A stretch of DNA of 64,000 nucleotides from Polyangiaceae bacterium (GTDB lineage: Bacteria; Myxococcota_A; Polyangia; Polyangiales; Polyangiaceae): the NCBI GenBank assembly GCA_020633235.1, contig JACKEA010000002.1, positions 1,373,238-1,437,237 of the forward strand, written 5' to 3'. The translations under genes and the position numbers were made by a program. Numbering within the stretch: the first letter of the stretch is position 1; each line of letters starts with the position of its first letter. Under the pieces are notes generated by a model. The model saw only the letters and a list, made by a program, of their open reading frames with translations, ran no database searches and had not been told where the DNA came from. This document shows, piece after piece, positions 44,497 through 51,848 of this stretch.

Positions 44497-45402
44497 TCAG
44501 CTCATCGCGAACTTCATCGCCGCGCCGGCGGCTTCCATCGCGTTGCCGTAAGGCTTCGCCTTGGAAAGATCGTTGATGGCTGCCCACTGCTCGGCCACGG
44601 TTTCCGGCGAGACCTTCTCGACCGCGATGCCGACGCCCTCGCCTTCCACCACGGCGACCCGCGAGAAGTAGCCGCCGCCCACGGCGTACACCTGCGCCGT
44701 TTCTGCGAGGCCCTCGGAGCAGAGGTACGCCACCAGCGGAGAAACGTACTCCGGAAGCAGCTTCTCCAGCACGTTCGGCGGCATGATCGTCTCCGTCATG
44801 CGGCTCTTGGCGATGGGCGCGATCACGTTGCACTTGATGTCGTACTTCGCGCCTTCGTGCGCGAGCGTCTTGCTGAGACCGACGATGCCGAGCTTCGCTG
44901 CGCTGTAGTTGGCCTGGCCGAAGTTGCCGTACAGCCCAGCGGCGCTGGTGGTGTTCACCACGCGGCCGTAGGAGTTCTCGCGCAAGAGCGGCCACGCGGC
45001 CTTGCTCACGTTCATGGTTCCGGTGAGGTGAACCGCGAGCACCTTGTCCCAGTCCTCCTGGGTCATCTTCATGAACGACACGTCCCGCAAGATGCCGGCG
45101 TTGTTGATCACGATGTCGAGCTTGCCGAAGGCGTCCTTCGCGGTGGCCACGAGCTTGGCGGCGCCCTCCGGAGTGTCCACGCCATCGTAGTTGGCCACGG
45201 CCTCGCCACCGGCTGCCTTGATCTCGTCCACCACCTTGTCGGCGGACTTCTTGTCGGAGCCAGAGCCATCCACGGCACCACCGAGGTCGTTCACCACGAC
45301 CTTCGCGCCGCGTGAGGCGAGCAGCAGCGCGTGGGCGCGACCAAGGCCTCCGCCGGCGCCAGTGACGATTGCGACTCGGTTGTCGAAACGGATGTCCGCC
45401 AT
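44497..45402 (-). CDS. SDR dehydrogenase, multifunctional-enzyme-type (3R)-hydroxyacyl-CoA dehydrogenase
   Basis: A 301-residue enzyme closely following the dehydrogenase domain of peroxisomal multifunctional enzyme type 2: cofactor motif TGAGGGLGRAHALLLASRGA (14-33), VVVNDLGG, NNAGILRD (100-107), catalytic Ser153, Tyr166 and Lys170 (ANYSAAKLG) and IAPIAKSRMTE. It should oxidise (3R)-hydroxyacyl-CoA with NAD+ in fatty acid breakdown. The start has GGGAGA 5 bp upstream. Divergent from a TetR regulator, which may control it; no hydratase domain is fused, unlike the animal protein. Confidence 0.9.
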   Translation of the reverse strand: MADIRFDNRVAIVTGAGGGLGRAHALLLASRGAKVVVNDLGGAVDGSGSDKKSADKVVDEIKAAGGEAVANYDGVDTPEGAAKLVATAKDAFGKLDIVINNAGILRDVSFMKMTQEDWDKVLAVHLTGTMNVSKAAWPLLRENSYGRVVNTTSAAGLYGNFGQANYSAAKLGIVGLSKTLAHEGAKYDIKCNVIAPIAKSRMTETIMPPNVLEKLLPEYVSPLVAYLCSEGLAETAQVYAVGGGYFSRVAVVEGEGVGIAVEKVSPETVAEQWAAINDLSKAKPYGNAMEAAGAAMKFAMS

Positions 45403-45558
45403 GAGCAGTCTCCCTGTTTGGAAAAATCTTGGGGTGGAGGCACGCGCCTCGGGGCGACGACGCTACAGCATCTTTCCCGCGGCGTTGACGGGGAGCGGCG
45501 GGAAAAAACCACACGAAAATGCCGAAGAAATGCGGAATTGCTTGACGGGCGCTGATTC

Positions 45559-45591
45559 GTGAATATCGTTCACTTTGTGAATGGCGTTCAC
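45559..45591. promoter_or_regulatory. Two tandem GTGAA-N5-TTCAC operators
   Basis: GTGAATATCGTTCAC (45559-45573) and GTGAATGGCGTTCAC (45577-45591) are two dyads with 18-bp centre spacing, as expected for cooperative TetR-family binding. TTGACG (45542-45547) upstream forms a likely -35 element, so the first dyad covers the promoter. They overlap the possible start codons of the TetR gene, which points to tight self-repression. Confidence 0.7.
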
Positions 45592-46329
45592 GAAACCGGC
45601 CGCTCCCGGCGGCGGGCCGCGCGGCGGGCAGAAATCCTCGACGCGGCGGCGGGGCTGCTCGCGAGCGAGGGGCTACCCGCGCTGACCCTGGCCCGCGTGG
45701 CCAGCGAGCTCGGCTACGTGGCCGCGGCCCTGTACCGCTACTTCGACTCGAAGGAGGCGCTGCTCGCGGAGCTGCAGCGCCGCACCATCCAGGAGCTGTC
45801 GGCGGGCTTCGAGCAGGAACGCAAGGCCGCCGCCCAGGCCTGGCGCGAGCAGGGCTTCAGCAAGCAAGAGGAGCCGCTGGCGGAGCTATGGGCGGGCGTC
45901 GGCTTCTACCTCGCCCTGCCGCAGACCGCGCCAGAGCGCTTTCGACTGGTCGGCGTCATGCTCACCGATCCGCGGCCCCTGGTAGACGGCGCCGAAGCGT
46001 TGAAGAGCGCGCCGGTGCTCATGGCTTTCCTCGGGGAGGTTCGCTCGCTGCTCGCCGCAGCGGAAGACAGCGGCGCCCTCACCCCCGGCAGCGCGACGGA
46101 TCGCACCCTCGCTTTGTGGTCCACGCTGCAGGGAGCCGCACAGCTCGACAAGCTCGCGCGCTTCGACAGTGAGTACTTCGATGCCGTGCGCATCGGCAAG
46201 TCCGCAGCTCGGGCACTGCTCCTGGGCTTCGGTGCCCGGCCCGAAACTCTCGATCGCCTGGAGCGGAACGTCTCCGCCCCGGCGGCTCTCGCTCGCCGCG
46301 GCTCGAAGCCGCGCTCTCGGAGGTCCTGA
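45559..46329 (+). CDS. TetR-family transcriptional regulator
   Basis: A 256-residue (or 250) DNA-binding protein. Residues about 20-65 form the HTH: AEILDAAAGLLASEG, LTLARVASELGYVAAALYRYF. The C-terminal domain is long and helical, with a hydrophobic ligand pocket. Either GTG (45559 or 45577) is a start candidate; both lie inside the operator pair, and a leaderless start at 45577 is plausible. A stop in frame at 45553 limits the gene upstream. The gene is immediately followed by the fatty acid hydroxylase (no gap), so they share a transcript, which suggests the ligand is a lipid or fatty acyl molecule. Confidence 0.82.
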   Translation: MNIVHFVNGVHETGRSRRRAARRAEILDAAAGLLASEGLPALTLARVASELGYVAAALYRYFDSKEALLAELQRRTIQELSAGFEQERKAAAQAWREQGFSKQEEPLAELWAGVGFYLALPQTAPERFRLVGVMLTDPRPLVDGAEALKSAPVLMAFLGEVRSLLAAAEDSGALTPGSATDRTLALWSTLQGAAQLDKLARFDSEYFDAVRIGKSAARALLLGFGARPETLDRLERNVSAPAALARRGSKPRSRRS

Positions 46330-46938
46330 ATGCTCTTCCTATCCCCCACCGCTTTTGCCGCCGGCGCCGCCACTTGGAGCTTCGCGGAGTACGCCCTGCA
46401 TCGCTTCGCGGGCCACGCCCCCAAGCCGCCCAAGAGCCAAGCGAAACCGCGGCTGTTCGACGGCGACTTCGGCTCCGAGCACCTCGCCCACCACGCCGAC
46501 ACGCGCTACTTCACGCCCACGCCGCGCAAGGTGAAGGCCGCCGCGGTGGCCCTCTCGGTGCTGGGCACCGCCACGTCCCTCGCCTTCGGCCCGCGCCGCG
46601 GTCTGTCCTACGTGCTGGGCTTCGGCGTCACCTACGCGAGCTACGAGATCTTGCACCGCCGCACCCACACCCACGCCCCGCGGGGTGCGTTCTCACGCTG
46701 GGCCCGACGCCACCACCTCTACCATCACTTCGGCAACCCGAAGCTGAACCACGGCGTCACCAGCCCGGTGTGGGATCTCGTGTTCGGCACGTATCAGGAG
46801 CCGGGGAAGATCCGGGTACCGCGCCGCCACGCGCCGGACTGGTTGCTCGACGAAGCTGGCGAAGTCTTGCCCGAGTATCAGCAGGACTATGAGCTCGCCA
46901 AAGCGAAACCCCCAGCGCCCGCCGTCCGCGCCGCCTGA
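46330..46938 (+). CDS. Fatty acid hydroxylase/sterol desaturase superfamily protein
   Basis: A 202-residue membrane enzyme. Eight-His di-iron ligand set: ALHRF (His24), EHLAHH (50-55), HRRTHTH (109-115) and HHLYHH (128-133), plus His141. Four hydrophobic stretches anchor it. The superfamily hydroxylates or desaturates lipids with O2. Its ATG directly abuts the TetR stop (TGA-ATG). With the SDR across the divergent promoter, this locus looks like a small lipid-modification unit under TetR control. Confidence 0.85.
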   Translation: MLFLSPTAFAAGAATWSFAEYALHRFAGHAPKPPKSQAKPRLFDGDFGSEHLAHHADTRYFTPTPRKVKAAAVALSVLGTATSLAFGPRRGLSYVLGFGVTYASYEILHRRTHTHAPRGAFSRWARRHHLYHHFGNPKLNHGVTSPVWDLVFGTYQEPGKIRVPRRHAPDWLLDEAGEVLPEYQQDYELAKAKPPAPAVRAA

Positions 46939-46958
46939 CGTTTCCTTTTGTTTTCCGC

Positions 46959-46991
46959 GGCGCGATACCCGTCCCTGACGGGCATCGCGCC
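46959..46991. terminator. Hairpin from paired CGGCGCGA elements (copy 6)
   Basis: GGCGCGATACCCGTC (46959-46973) and GACGGGCATCGCGCC (46977-46991) pair with one A/C mismatch around a 3-nt loop, and the right arm continues GGGCCAACAC as in other family members. Lies 20 bp after the hydroxylase stop; likely terminator. Confidence 0.7.
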
Positions 46992-47024
46992 GGGCCAACA
47001 CCCAAAAACCGGACAGCTGTCGGA

Positions 47025-47438
47025 ATGCGATGGCTCATCGGCGGCGTGCTGTTGCTGTGCGTGGCTTGCGGCTCGAGCTCCAACGGCGAGCCCGCGCTTC
47101 CTCTAGACCCACTGTTCACCTGGGTTGACCACCATCGGTGCCACTCCGGCGAGAGCGACGGACAGGTGCCGCCGCTGCCGCGCGTCGCTCGATGGCGGAC
47201 CAAGCGGCCGGAATGTCTGCAACGATGGCGATCCGAGACGAGTGCGAAGCGGACGACAGAATTCGACACCGCGAAGACGATTTCAGTTGACGAGATTTCG
47301 GACGCTCCGCGCTCTCACTTCGTCGCTCTCGTTCGCACAGTGCCTGCGCAGCACACGTGCGCCCACTGGGCGCGCGTTCGAAAGCAAATCGCTCTTCGAG
47401 CTGTCCGCGTCTGCGAAAGCGTCTCGAGAGGGCGCTGA
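47025..47438 (+). pseudogene. Probable lipoprotein remnant
   Basis: The reading frame opens with a good signal peptide and lipobox (LIGGVLLLCVAC, Cys15) then a short Gly/Ser-free linker to about residue 30. After that the composition changes: the remaining 105 residues are Arg/His/Thr-rich, of low structural quality, and run into the upstream region of the HNH gene. The simplest reading is the 5' end of a lipoprotein gene cut off by a rearrangement, with the tail read by chance. Not a confident gene. Confidence 0.4.
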
Positions 47439-47488
47439 AGAAGGCGAAATTTCCCATGGTATGCCCGGGGAAACCACGGGGGTTTGTC

Positions 47489-48661
47489 ATGTCATCGTCC
47501 AAAGCCATTTCCGTAGAACCGTCTGCCACCGAGCGCACTGCGCTCTCCGCACTTCAAGACCTCTCCAATCGCGATCTCTGGTCCAGCGCGGTCGTGGCCA
47601 ACGCCGGTCGGCGCAAAGCCACCGCGCACTTGGTCGCCCACCTCGCCGAAATCGACCGGCGCGAGCTCGTGTTCGACGAGGGATACTCGTCCATGTACGA
47701 CTTCTGCGTGCGTGGCCTCGGGATGAGCGAGGGCACGGCGTATCGGAGCATCGCCGGGGCGCGGGCAGCGCGCTCGTTTCCGGTCGTGCTCACGCTGCTC
47801 GCGAGCGGAGATCTGCACCTTTCCGGGCTTTCGCTCTTGGCTCCGCGGCTCACGCAGGAAAATCACAGTGCGCTCCTGGAAGAAGCCGCCGGCAAGACCA
47901 GCGCGGGGATTCGCGTCGTGCTCGCGCGCTGGTTCCCCAAGCCGGACGTTCCGGACCAGGTGAAGCCGCTGCGCACTGGCGGAAAAGGTCCGGCGCCGGG
48001 CGTGGAGCCGCTCTCGGAAGGGCGCTTCGAGGTACATTTCAGCGCCAGCGAGAGCATGAAAGCGAAGCTCGAGCACGCCCAGAACCTGATGAGCCACGTG
48101 AGCCGCGAGCTGGAGGTCGTGGTCGAACGTGCGCTGGATGCGCTGATTCGCGAGCTTTCGAACAAGCGCTGGGGCGTTACGGACAAGCCGCGCCGCTCCC
48201 GCGGAACGAAGCCGGGCGAGCCCGGCCGTGCGGCCCGGCGCGAGGTGTACGAACGCGACGGGGCCCAGTGCTGCTTCGTGTCGGAGTCCGGTGTGCGCTG
48301 CACGGCGACGGCGTTTCTCCAGTACGACCACATCGAAGCCACCGGCATCGGTGGTGGCGATGGCGCCTCCAATGGTCGGGTGTACTGCAGGAGCCACAAT
48401 TTGAATGCGGCCAAGAAGACCTTCGGCCGCGAGTACGTCGAAGAGAAGATTCGCCTTCGTCAGCGAAGGCGTTCAGACACCGAGGACGCTGCGGATGCGG
48501 AGGCGCGGGAGAAGCAAGACAAGCTCCTCTTGGCGCTGACGAGCCAAGGCTTCAAGAAGGCCGAAGCCACGAAGGCGACGGAGAAGCTCGCTGCCGAAGC
48601 CCGCAGCCTCTCGCTGGAAGAGCTGCTCCGTCGTGCACTGGCATTGCTCGTTCCGCGGTAG
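47489..48661 (+). CDS. HNH endonuclease-domain protein
   Basis: A 390-residue protein. Residues 20-200 are a helical domain similar to those preceding HNH motifs in DUF222-type and related proteins. The C-terminal HNH zinc-type domain shows CCFVSESGVRC, QYDHIEATGIGGG (Asp280-His281), and a terminal ASNGRVYCRSHNLNAAKKTFG. A Lys/Arg/Glu-rich tail follows. The ATG at 47489 follows GGGGG. Such proteins often occur in many copies per myxobacterial genome and may be selfish or toxin-type; whether this one is mobile is not shown. Confidence 0.78.
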   Translation: MSSSKAISVEPSATERTALSALQDLSNRDLWSSAVVANAGRRKATAHLVAHLAEIDRRELVFDEGYSSMYDFCVRGLGMSEGTAYRSIAGARAARSFPVVLTLLASGDLHLSGLSLLAPRLTQENHSALLEEAAGKTSAGIRVVLARWFPKPDVPDQVKPLRTGGKGPAPGVEPLSEGRFEVHFSASESMKAKLEHAQNLMSHVSRELEVVVERALDALIRELSNKRWGVTDKPRRSRGTKPGEPGRAARREVYERDGAQCCFVSESGVRCTATAFLQYDHIEATGIGGGDGASNGRVYCRSHNLNAAKKTFGREYVEEKIRLRQRRRSDTEDAADAEAREKQDKLLLALTSQGFKKAEATKATEKLAAEARSLSLEELLRRALALLVPR

Positions 48662-48728
48662 GCGCGATGCGCGCGGGCTGATTCCGCGCCGAACGGACGC
48701 CGGGCCGCAGCTTGTGAGAGAGGACCGA

Positions 48729-48795
48729 CTCAGGTGAGCACTGGGGTTAAGAGCGACCCGGCACGGATTGAGCGTCGCGTAGCCGCTCACCTGAG
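48729..48795. repeat. Inverted repeat downstream of the HNH gene
   Basis: CTCAGGTGAGC (48729-48739) and GCTCACCTGAG (48785-48795) are perfect 11-bp reverse complements 45 nt apart. They lie 68 bp after the HNH stop and 64 bp before the DUF4396 start. A degenerate CGGCGCGA element (about 48661-48695) precedes them. Confidence 0.7.
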
Positions 48796-48858
48796 GCGTT
48801 TTGCACCAGTGGTGAGGCCGCCGCACGTCGGAATGGCGGCACGCCAATTGCTGTAGCG

Positions 48859-49518
48859 ATGGGCATGCTGCAGAGCGTTCACGACGCATTGAACCATTGG
48901 TCCGTGGTGTTCACCTGGGTCGCCGTCTCGGCGGTGTCCGTGGGGCTGCTGGTCCGAGACGTCCGACGCCAGCCCATCATGCCGATGATGAAATGGGTGT
49001 GGGGCCTCACGGTGGCCTACTCGGGGCCGCTCGGCCTCTTGCTCTACTACTCGTCCGGGCGCGAGCAGATCGACCACGACAGCCTTTGGCGGCGTGGCGT
49101 GCGCTCCGTCGCGCACTGCTACTCCGGCTGCGGCGCGGGGGAGATCGTCGGGATCTTGGTCGCGGCCGTGGTGCTTGCGGCCGGACAGCTGGGGGTGAGT
49201 CTGGTCACCTTCGCGTTCGCCTATTGCTTCGGGCTTGCGCTCACGGTGGTCCCGCTGATGCAAGACGGCGAAGCGTTGCCGAGCGCATTCAAGGACGCCG
49301 TGATCAGCGAGAGCGCGTCCATCGTGGTGATGGAAGCCGTGGCCATTGCGGTGGATCAGCTGCTGGCCGGCTCGGCCACGTTTCGCGAGCCCATCTTCTG
49401 GGCATCCATGCTCACCTCCCTGACCATCGGCTTGATGGCCGCGTACCCGGTCAACGTGTTGCTCATCCACTACGGCGTGAAGGAGGGCATGGCCGACCCC
49501 AGTCAGGCGATGGCCTGA
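48859..49518 (+). CDS. DUF4396-domain membrane protein
   Basis: A 219-residue protein with five or six hydrophobic spans. Family marks: PMMKWVWGLTVAYSGPLGLLLYY, the Cys motif HCYSGCGAGEIVG, and a C-terminal block WASMLTSLTIGLMAAYPVNVLLIHYGVKEGM. DUF4396 proteins are bacterial membrane proteins without known activity; the HCxxGC motif suggests metal or heme contact. The stop lies 4 bp from the stop of the convergent M23 gene. Confidence 0.85.
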   Translation: MGMLQSVHDALNHWSVVFTWVAVSAVSVGLLVRDVRRQPIMPMMKWVWGLTVAYSGPLGLLLYYSSGREQIDHDSLWRRGVRSVAHCYSGCGAGEIVGILVAAVVLAAGQLGVSLVTFAFAYCFGLALTVVPLMQDGEALPSAFKDAVISESASIVVMEAVAIAVDQLLAGSATFREPIFWASMLTSLTIGLMAAYPVNVLLIHYGVKEGMADPSQAMA

Positions 49519-49522
49519 CGCA

Positions 49523-50581
49523 TCAGGGCGGCGCTATCTGGTCGCCCTTCTGGAAGCGATAACCCTCGGCTTCCGCGCTGCTTCCCGCACGTTCACGCTC
49601 GACCTTGGCGAAGATGGGCTCAACGCCGACGGCAGTGGCGAGGTCAGCGCGATCCTGCATGTGGAAGTGGATGTGTGGCTCGCTGGAGTTGCCGCTGTTG
49701 CCGCACAGGCCCAAGACCTGCCCCGCCTTCACCCGGACCTTGGGCTTGACGCGGATGCTCCCCGGCTGGAAGTGCGCATAGACCGAAAACTCGGTGTCGG
49801 AGTGCTTCACGATGACTGCGTTGCCGACGGCGGAATACGGGTTCATCACCCCGGGCACGTTCTCGGGCACGCCGTCGATGACGCTGACGACGACGCCATC
49901 CGCAGCCGCGAGAACCTTCTTGCCGTAGGCATAGTAGTCCTTGTTCTGCTTGCCGTCCCCCGCGTGGGACTTCCCACTCTCGTCGACGACGACGAGATCT
50001 GCCGCACGCTGCTGGTTCTTGTTGGTGATGTGCTTGTTGTCCGTCAGGTTGTCGCCACCCCAGAACACCAGCCACTTGCCCTCGAAGGGCAAGCGCAAGA
50101 GCGTCTTGGACTCGGCAACGGGCGCCGGCGGCGGGGCGGCAGGACGAAACCACAGGCCGCCGATCTTGCCCGCATCGTCGAGGGTGAGACTGGCCTCGAG
50201 CTTGCCGCTCTCGTGGGTCACCTCGAACTCCGAGGTGGTCCTCGAGCTCTTGGTCAGCGAGAAGCTCTGGAAGGGGGCGAGCTTGGACAGGTCCGTGCAG
50301 ATCTTCTTGGTCTTGTCGGGGCCCAGCGCCTTCTGCATGTTGTCGTTGAACGACGCATAGATGGCGTCGCACTCGCGCTTCTCGAGGCGGGCGAGCAACT
50401 GCTGGAAGCTCGCCACGGCTTTCGGCAGCACGAGCTTCGTCGAGGCTTCCGCGGCCGGCGGAGCGACGGGCTCCACCGCGCTCTCGGAGCTCGGACACTC
50501 GGGCACCTTGGTAGCCGGCGCCGCCGCGGAAGCACAGCCACAGGCGAGCAGGACGGGCAGGAGATTGAAGCGCGTTCGCAT
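49523..50581 (-). CDS. M23 (LytM) metallopeptidase with DUF3887 domain, lipoprotein
   Basis: A 352-residue lipoprotein (lipobox LLAC, Cys14). A DUF3887 domain (about 55-147) precedes the peptidase. The M23 core includes NAVIVKHSDTEFSVYAHF and GLCGNSGNSSEPHIHFHMQD, with the HxH zinc ligands in HIHFH. An N-terminal HxxxD ligand is not clearly seen, so activity on peptidoglycan is possible but not certain. Such enzymes cut or recognise the cell wall. The start at the ATG 4 codons inside the longest frame gives the signal peptide. Confidence 0.82.
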   Translation of the reverse strand: MRTRFNLLPVLLACGCASAAAPATKVPECPSSESAVEPVAPPAAEASTKLVLPKAVASFQQLLARLEKRECDAIYASFNDNMQKALGPDKTKKICTDLSKLAPFQSFSLTKSSRTTSEFEVTHESGKLEASLTLDDAGKIGGLWFRPAAPPPAPVAESKTLLRLPFEGKWLVFWGGDNLTDNKHITNKNQQRAADLVVVDESGKSHAGDGKQNKDYYAYGKKVLAAADGVVVSVIDGVPENVPGVMNPYSAVGNAVIVKHSDTEFSVYAHFQPGSIRVKPKVRVKAGQVLGLCGNSGNSSEPHIHFHMQDRADLATAVGVEPIFAKVERERAGSSAEAEGYRFQKGDQIAPP

Positions 50582-50687
50582 CGGGGCGACCATGCAAGCC
50601 AAGGGCGTTGGGGTCAACGCGCGGTCGCGCTTTTGACTCGGCTCGTCGAACGACGCAAACTCCGCCGGCGACGGCGCGTCGCATCCC

Positions 50688-51782
50688 ATGGCGATCCCCC
50701 GATTCACGCGCCGCCAGCTTCAGCTCCTGGCGGGCAGCACGGTAGCTCTGGCGCTTTCGGGATACGGGTACCTGCGCTCGGGACCGGTGCGCGTCCTGGG
50801 CCTCGGTCTGGGCGACGCCCGCGTGCCCGAGATTCGAATCGCCGAGCTCGCCGATCCCCTCGACGCTCGGCGGCCTCTCCGAGTGCGCGAGAAGCTCCGG
50901 CAGCGACCGAAGGGCCTGTACGCGGCGCCCAACGGAGAGCTCGCGCCGGCTCCTCCCACCGAGGCGCATCGTGCACGCGGCTTCGTGATCACGGAAGCGA
51001 GCGGCGAACCATGCGCGCCCAAGGACACCGGCCCGGGTAACTTCACGACCTGGAAGTCCGCCTCCCCCGCGGGGTTCTACAGCCAGCCCAGAGCGGGCGC
51101 CGTCGACGCCGACGGCAACTTCGATTTGCTCATCCACTTCCAGGGGCACGACCTGGCCTGGCTTCAGTTCGTGCAGGCCGACGTGCCCATGGTGATGCTC
51201 GGAGTACGCAGCGAGCGGGGCATGGGTTGGCGTAGCCAGCTCGGCGGCCCCGATGCCTACCGCCACCTGGTGGAAGCCATGGAACAGACGCTGGGCCGAG
51301 CCGAAGGGCGCGAGGTCCACGCCCGCCACGTCGCGCTCGGATCCTGGAGCGGAGGCTACGAAGCCATCTCCACGCTGCTGGAACAGAGCAAGGACGTCGA
51401 CGCCGACGCCGTGATCCTGCTCGACGGCGTCCACGTCGCGCGGCGAGAGCAGGTGTCGGACTTCCAGCTGCGCCCCTTCGTCGAGCTCGCCAAGCGCGCC
51501 CTGGCCGGCGAGGTGTTCGTGTTCGCCACGCACTCGTCGGTAGTGCCGGACGGCTACGCCTCGACGACGGAGAGCACCCATCGCTGGCTCTCGGCGCTGT
51601 CGACTCGCGCCATCCAGGTGGAGCGCCGCGATCCACCCGGCATTCCGTTGATTCACGCTTTCAGCCGGGGCTCCCTCCACGTGCGCGGCTACGCCGGCGG
51701 TGCCAAGGCCGATCACTGCGCCCAGCTGGGGCTCTACCCGGCGGCGCTGCAAGCGCTCGCTCGCTGGCGCCGCGCGCACTGA
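50688..51782 (+). CDS. Secreted alpha/beta hydrolase-like protein
   Basis: A 364-residue protein. An N-terminal FTRRQLQLLAGSTVALALSG is a Tat-like or uncleaved signal. The nucleophile elbow GSWSGGYEA (about 217-225) holds the Ser; LLDGVHVA and a His near the C-terminus (SLHVRGYAG or KADHCAQLG) would complete the triad. The fold assignment rests on the elbow plus the beta-strand pattern (NFDLLIHFQGHDL). Substrate unknown. It lies divergent from the M23 gene with 106 bp between starts, and 66 bp upstream of the propeller gene on the same strand. Confidence 0.68.
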   Translation: MAIPRFTRRQLQLLAGSTVALALSGYGYLRSGPVRVLGLGLGDARVPEIRIAELADPLDARRPLRVREKLRQRPKGLYAAPNGELAPAPPTEAHRARGFVITEASGEPCAPKDTGPGNFTTWKSASPAGFYSQPRAGAVDADGNFDLLIHFQGHDLAWLQFVQADVPMVMLGVRSERGMGWRSQLGGPDAYRHLVEAMEQTLGRAEGREVHARHVALGSWSGGYEAISTLLEQSKDVDADAVILLDGVHVARREQVSDFQLRPFVELAKRALAGEVFVFATHSSVVPDGYASTTESTHRWLSALSTRAIQVERRDPPGIPLIHAFSRGSLHVRGYAGGAKADHCAQLGLYPAALQALARWRRAH

Positions 51783-51848
51783 AAAGTGCCCCATGGTGAG
51801 CCCCTGCTCCAGATCTTCCGGCCCCCTGAAGCGTAGTCTGGGGTGGCC

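Noticed and set aside
42805..45315. 836-codon plus-strand frame opposite the ATPase and SDR genes
   Set aside because: Crosses the boundary of two clear genes on the other strand; antisense composition.
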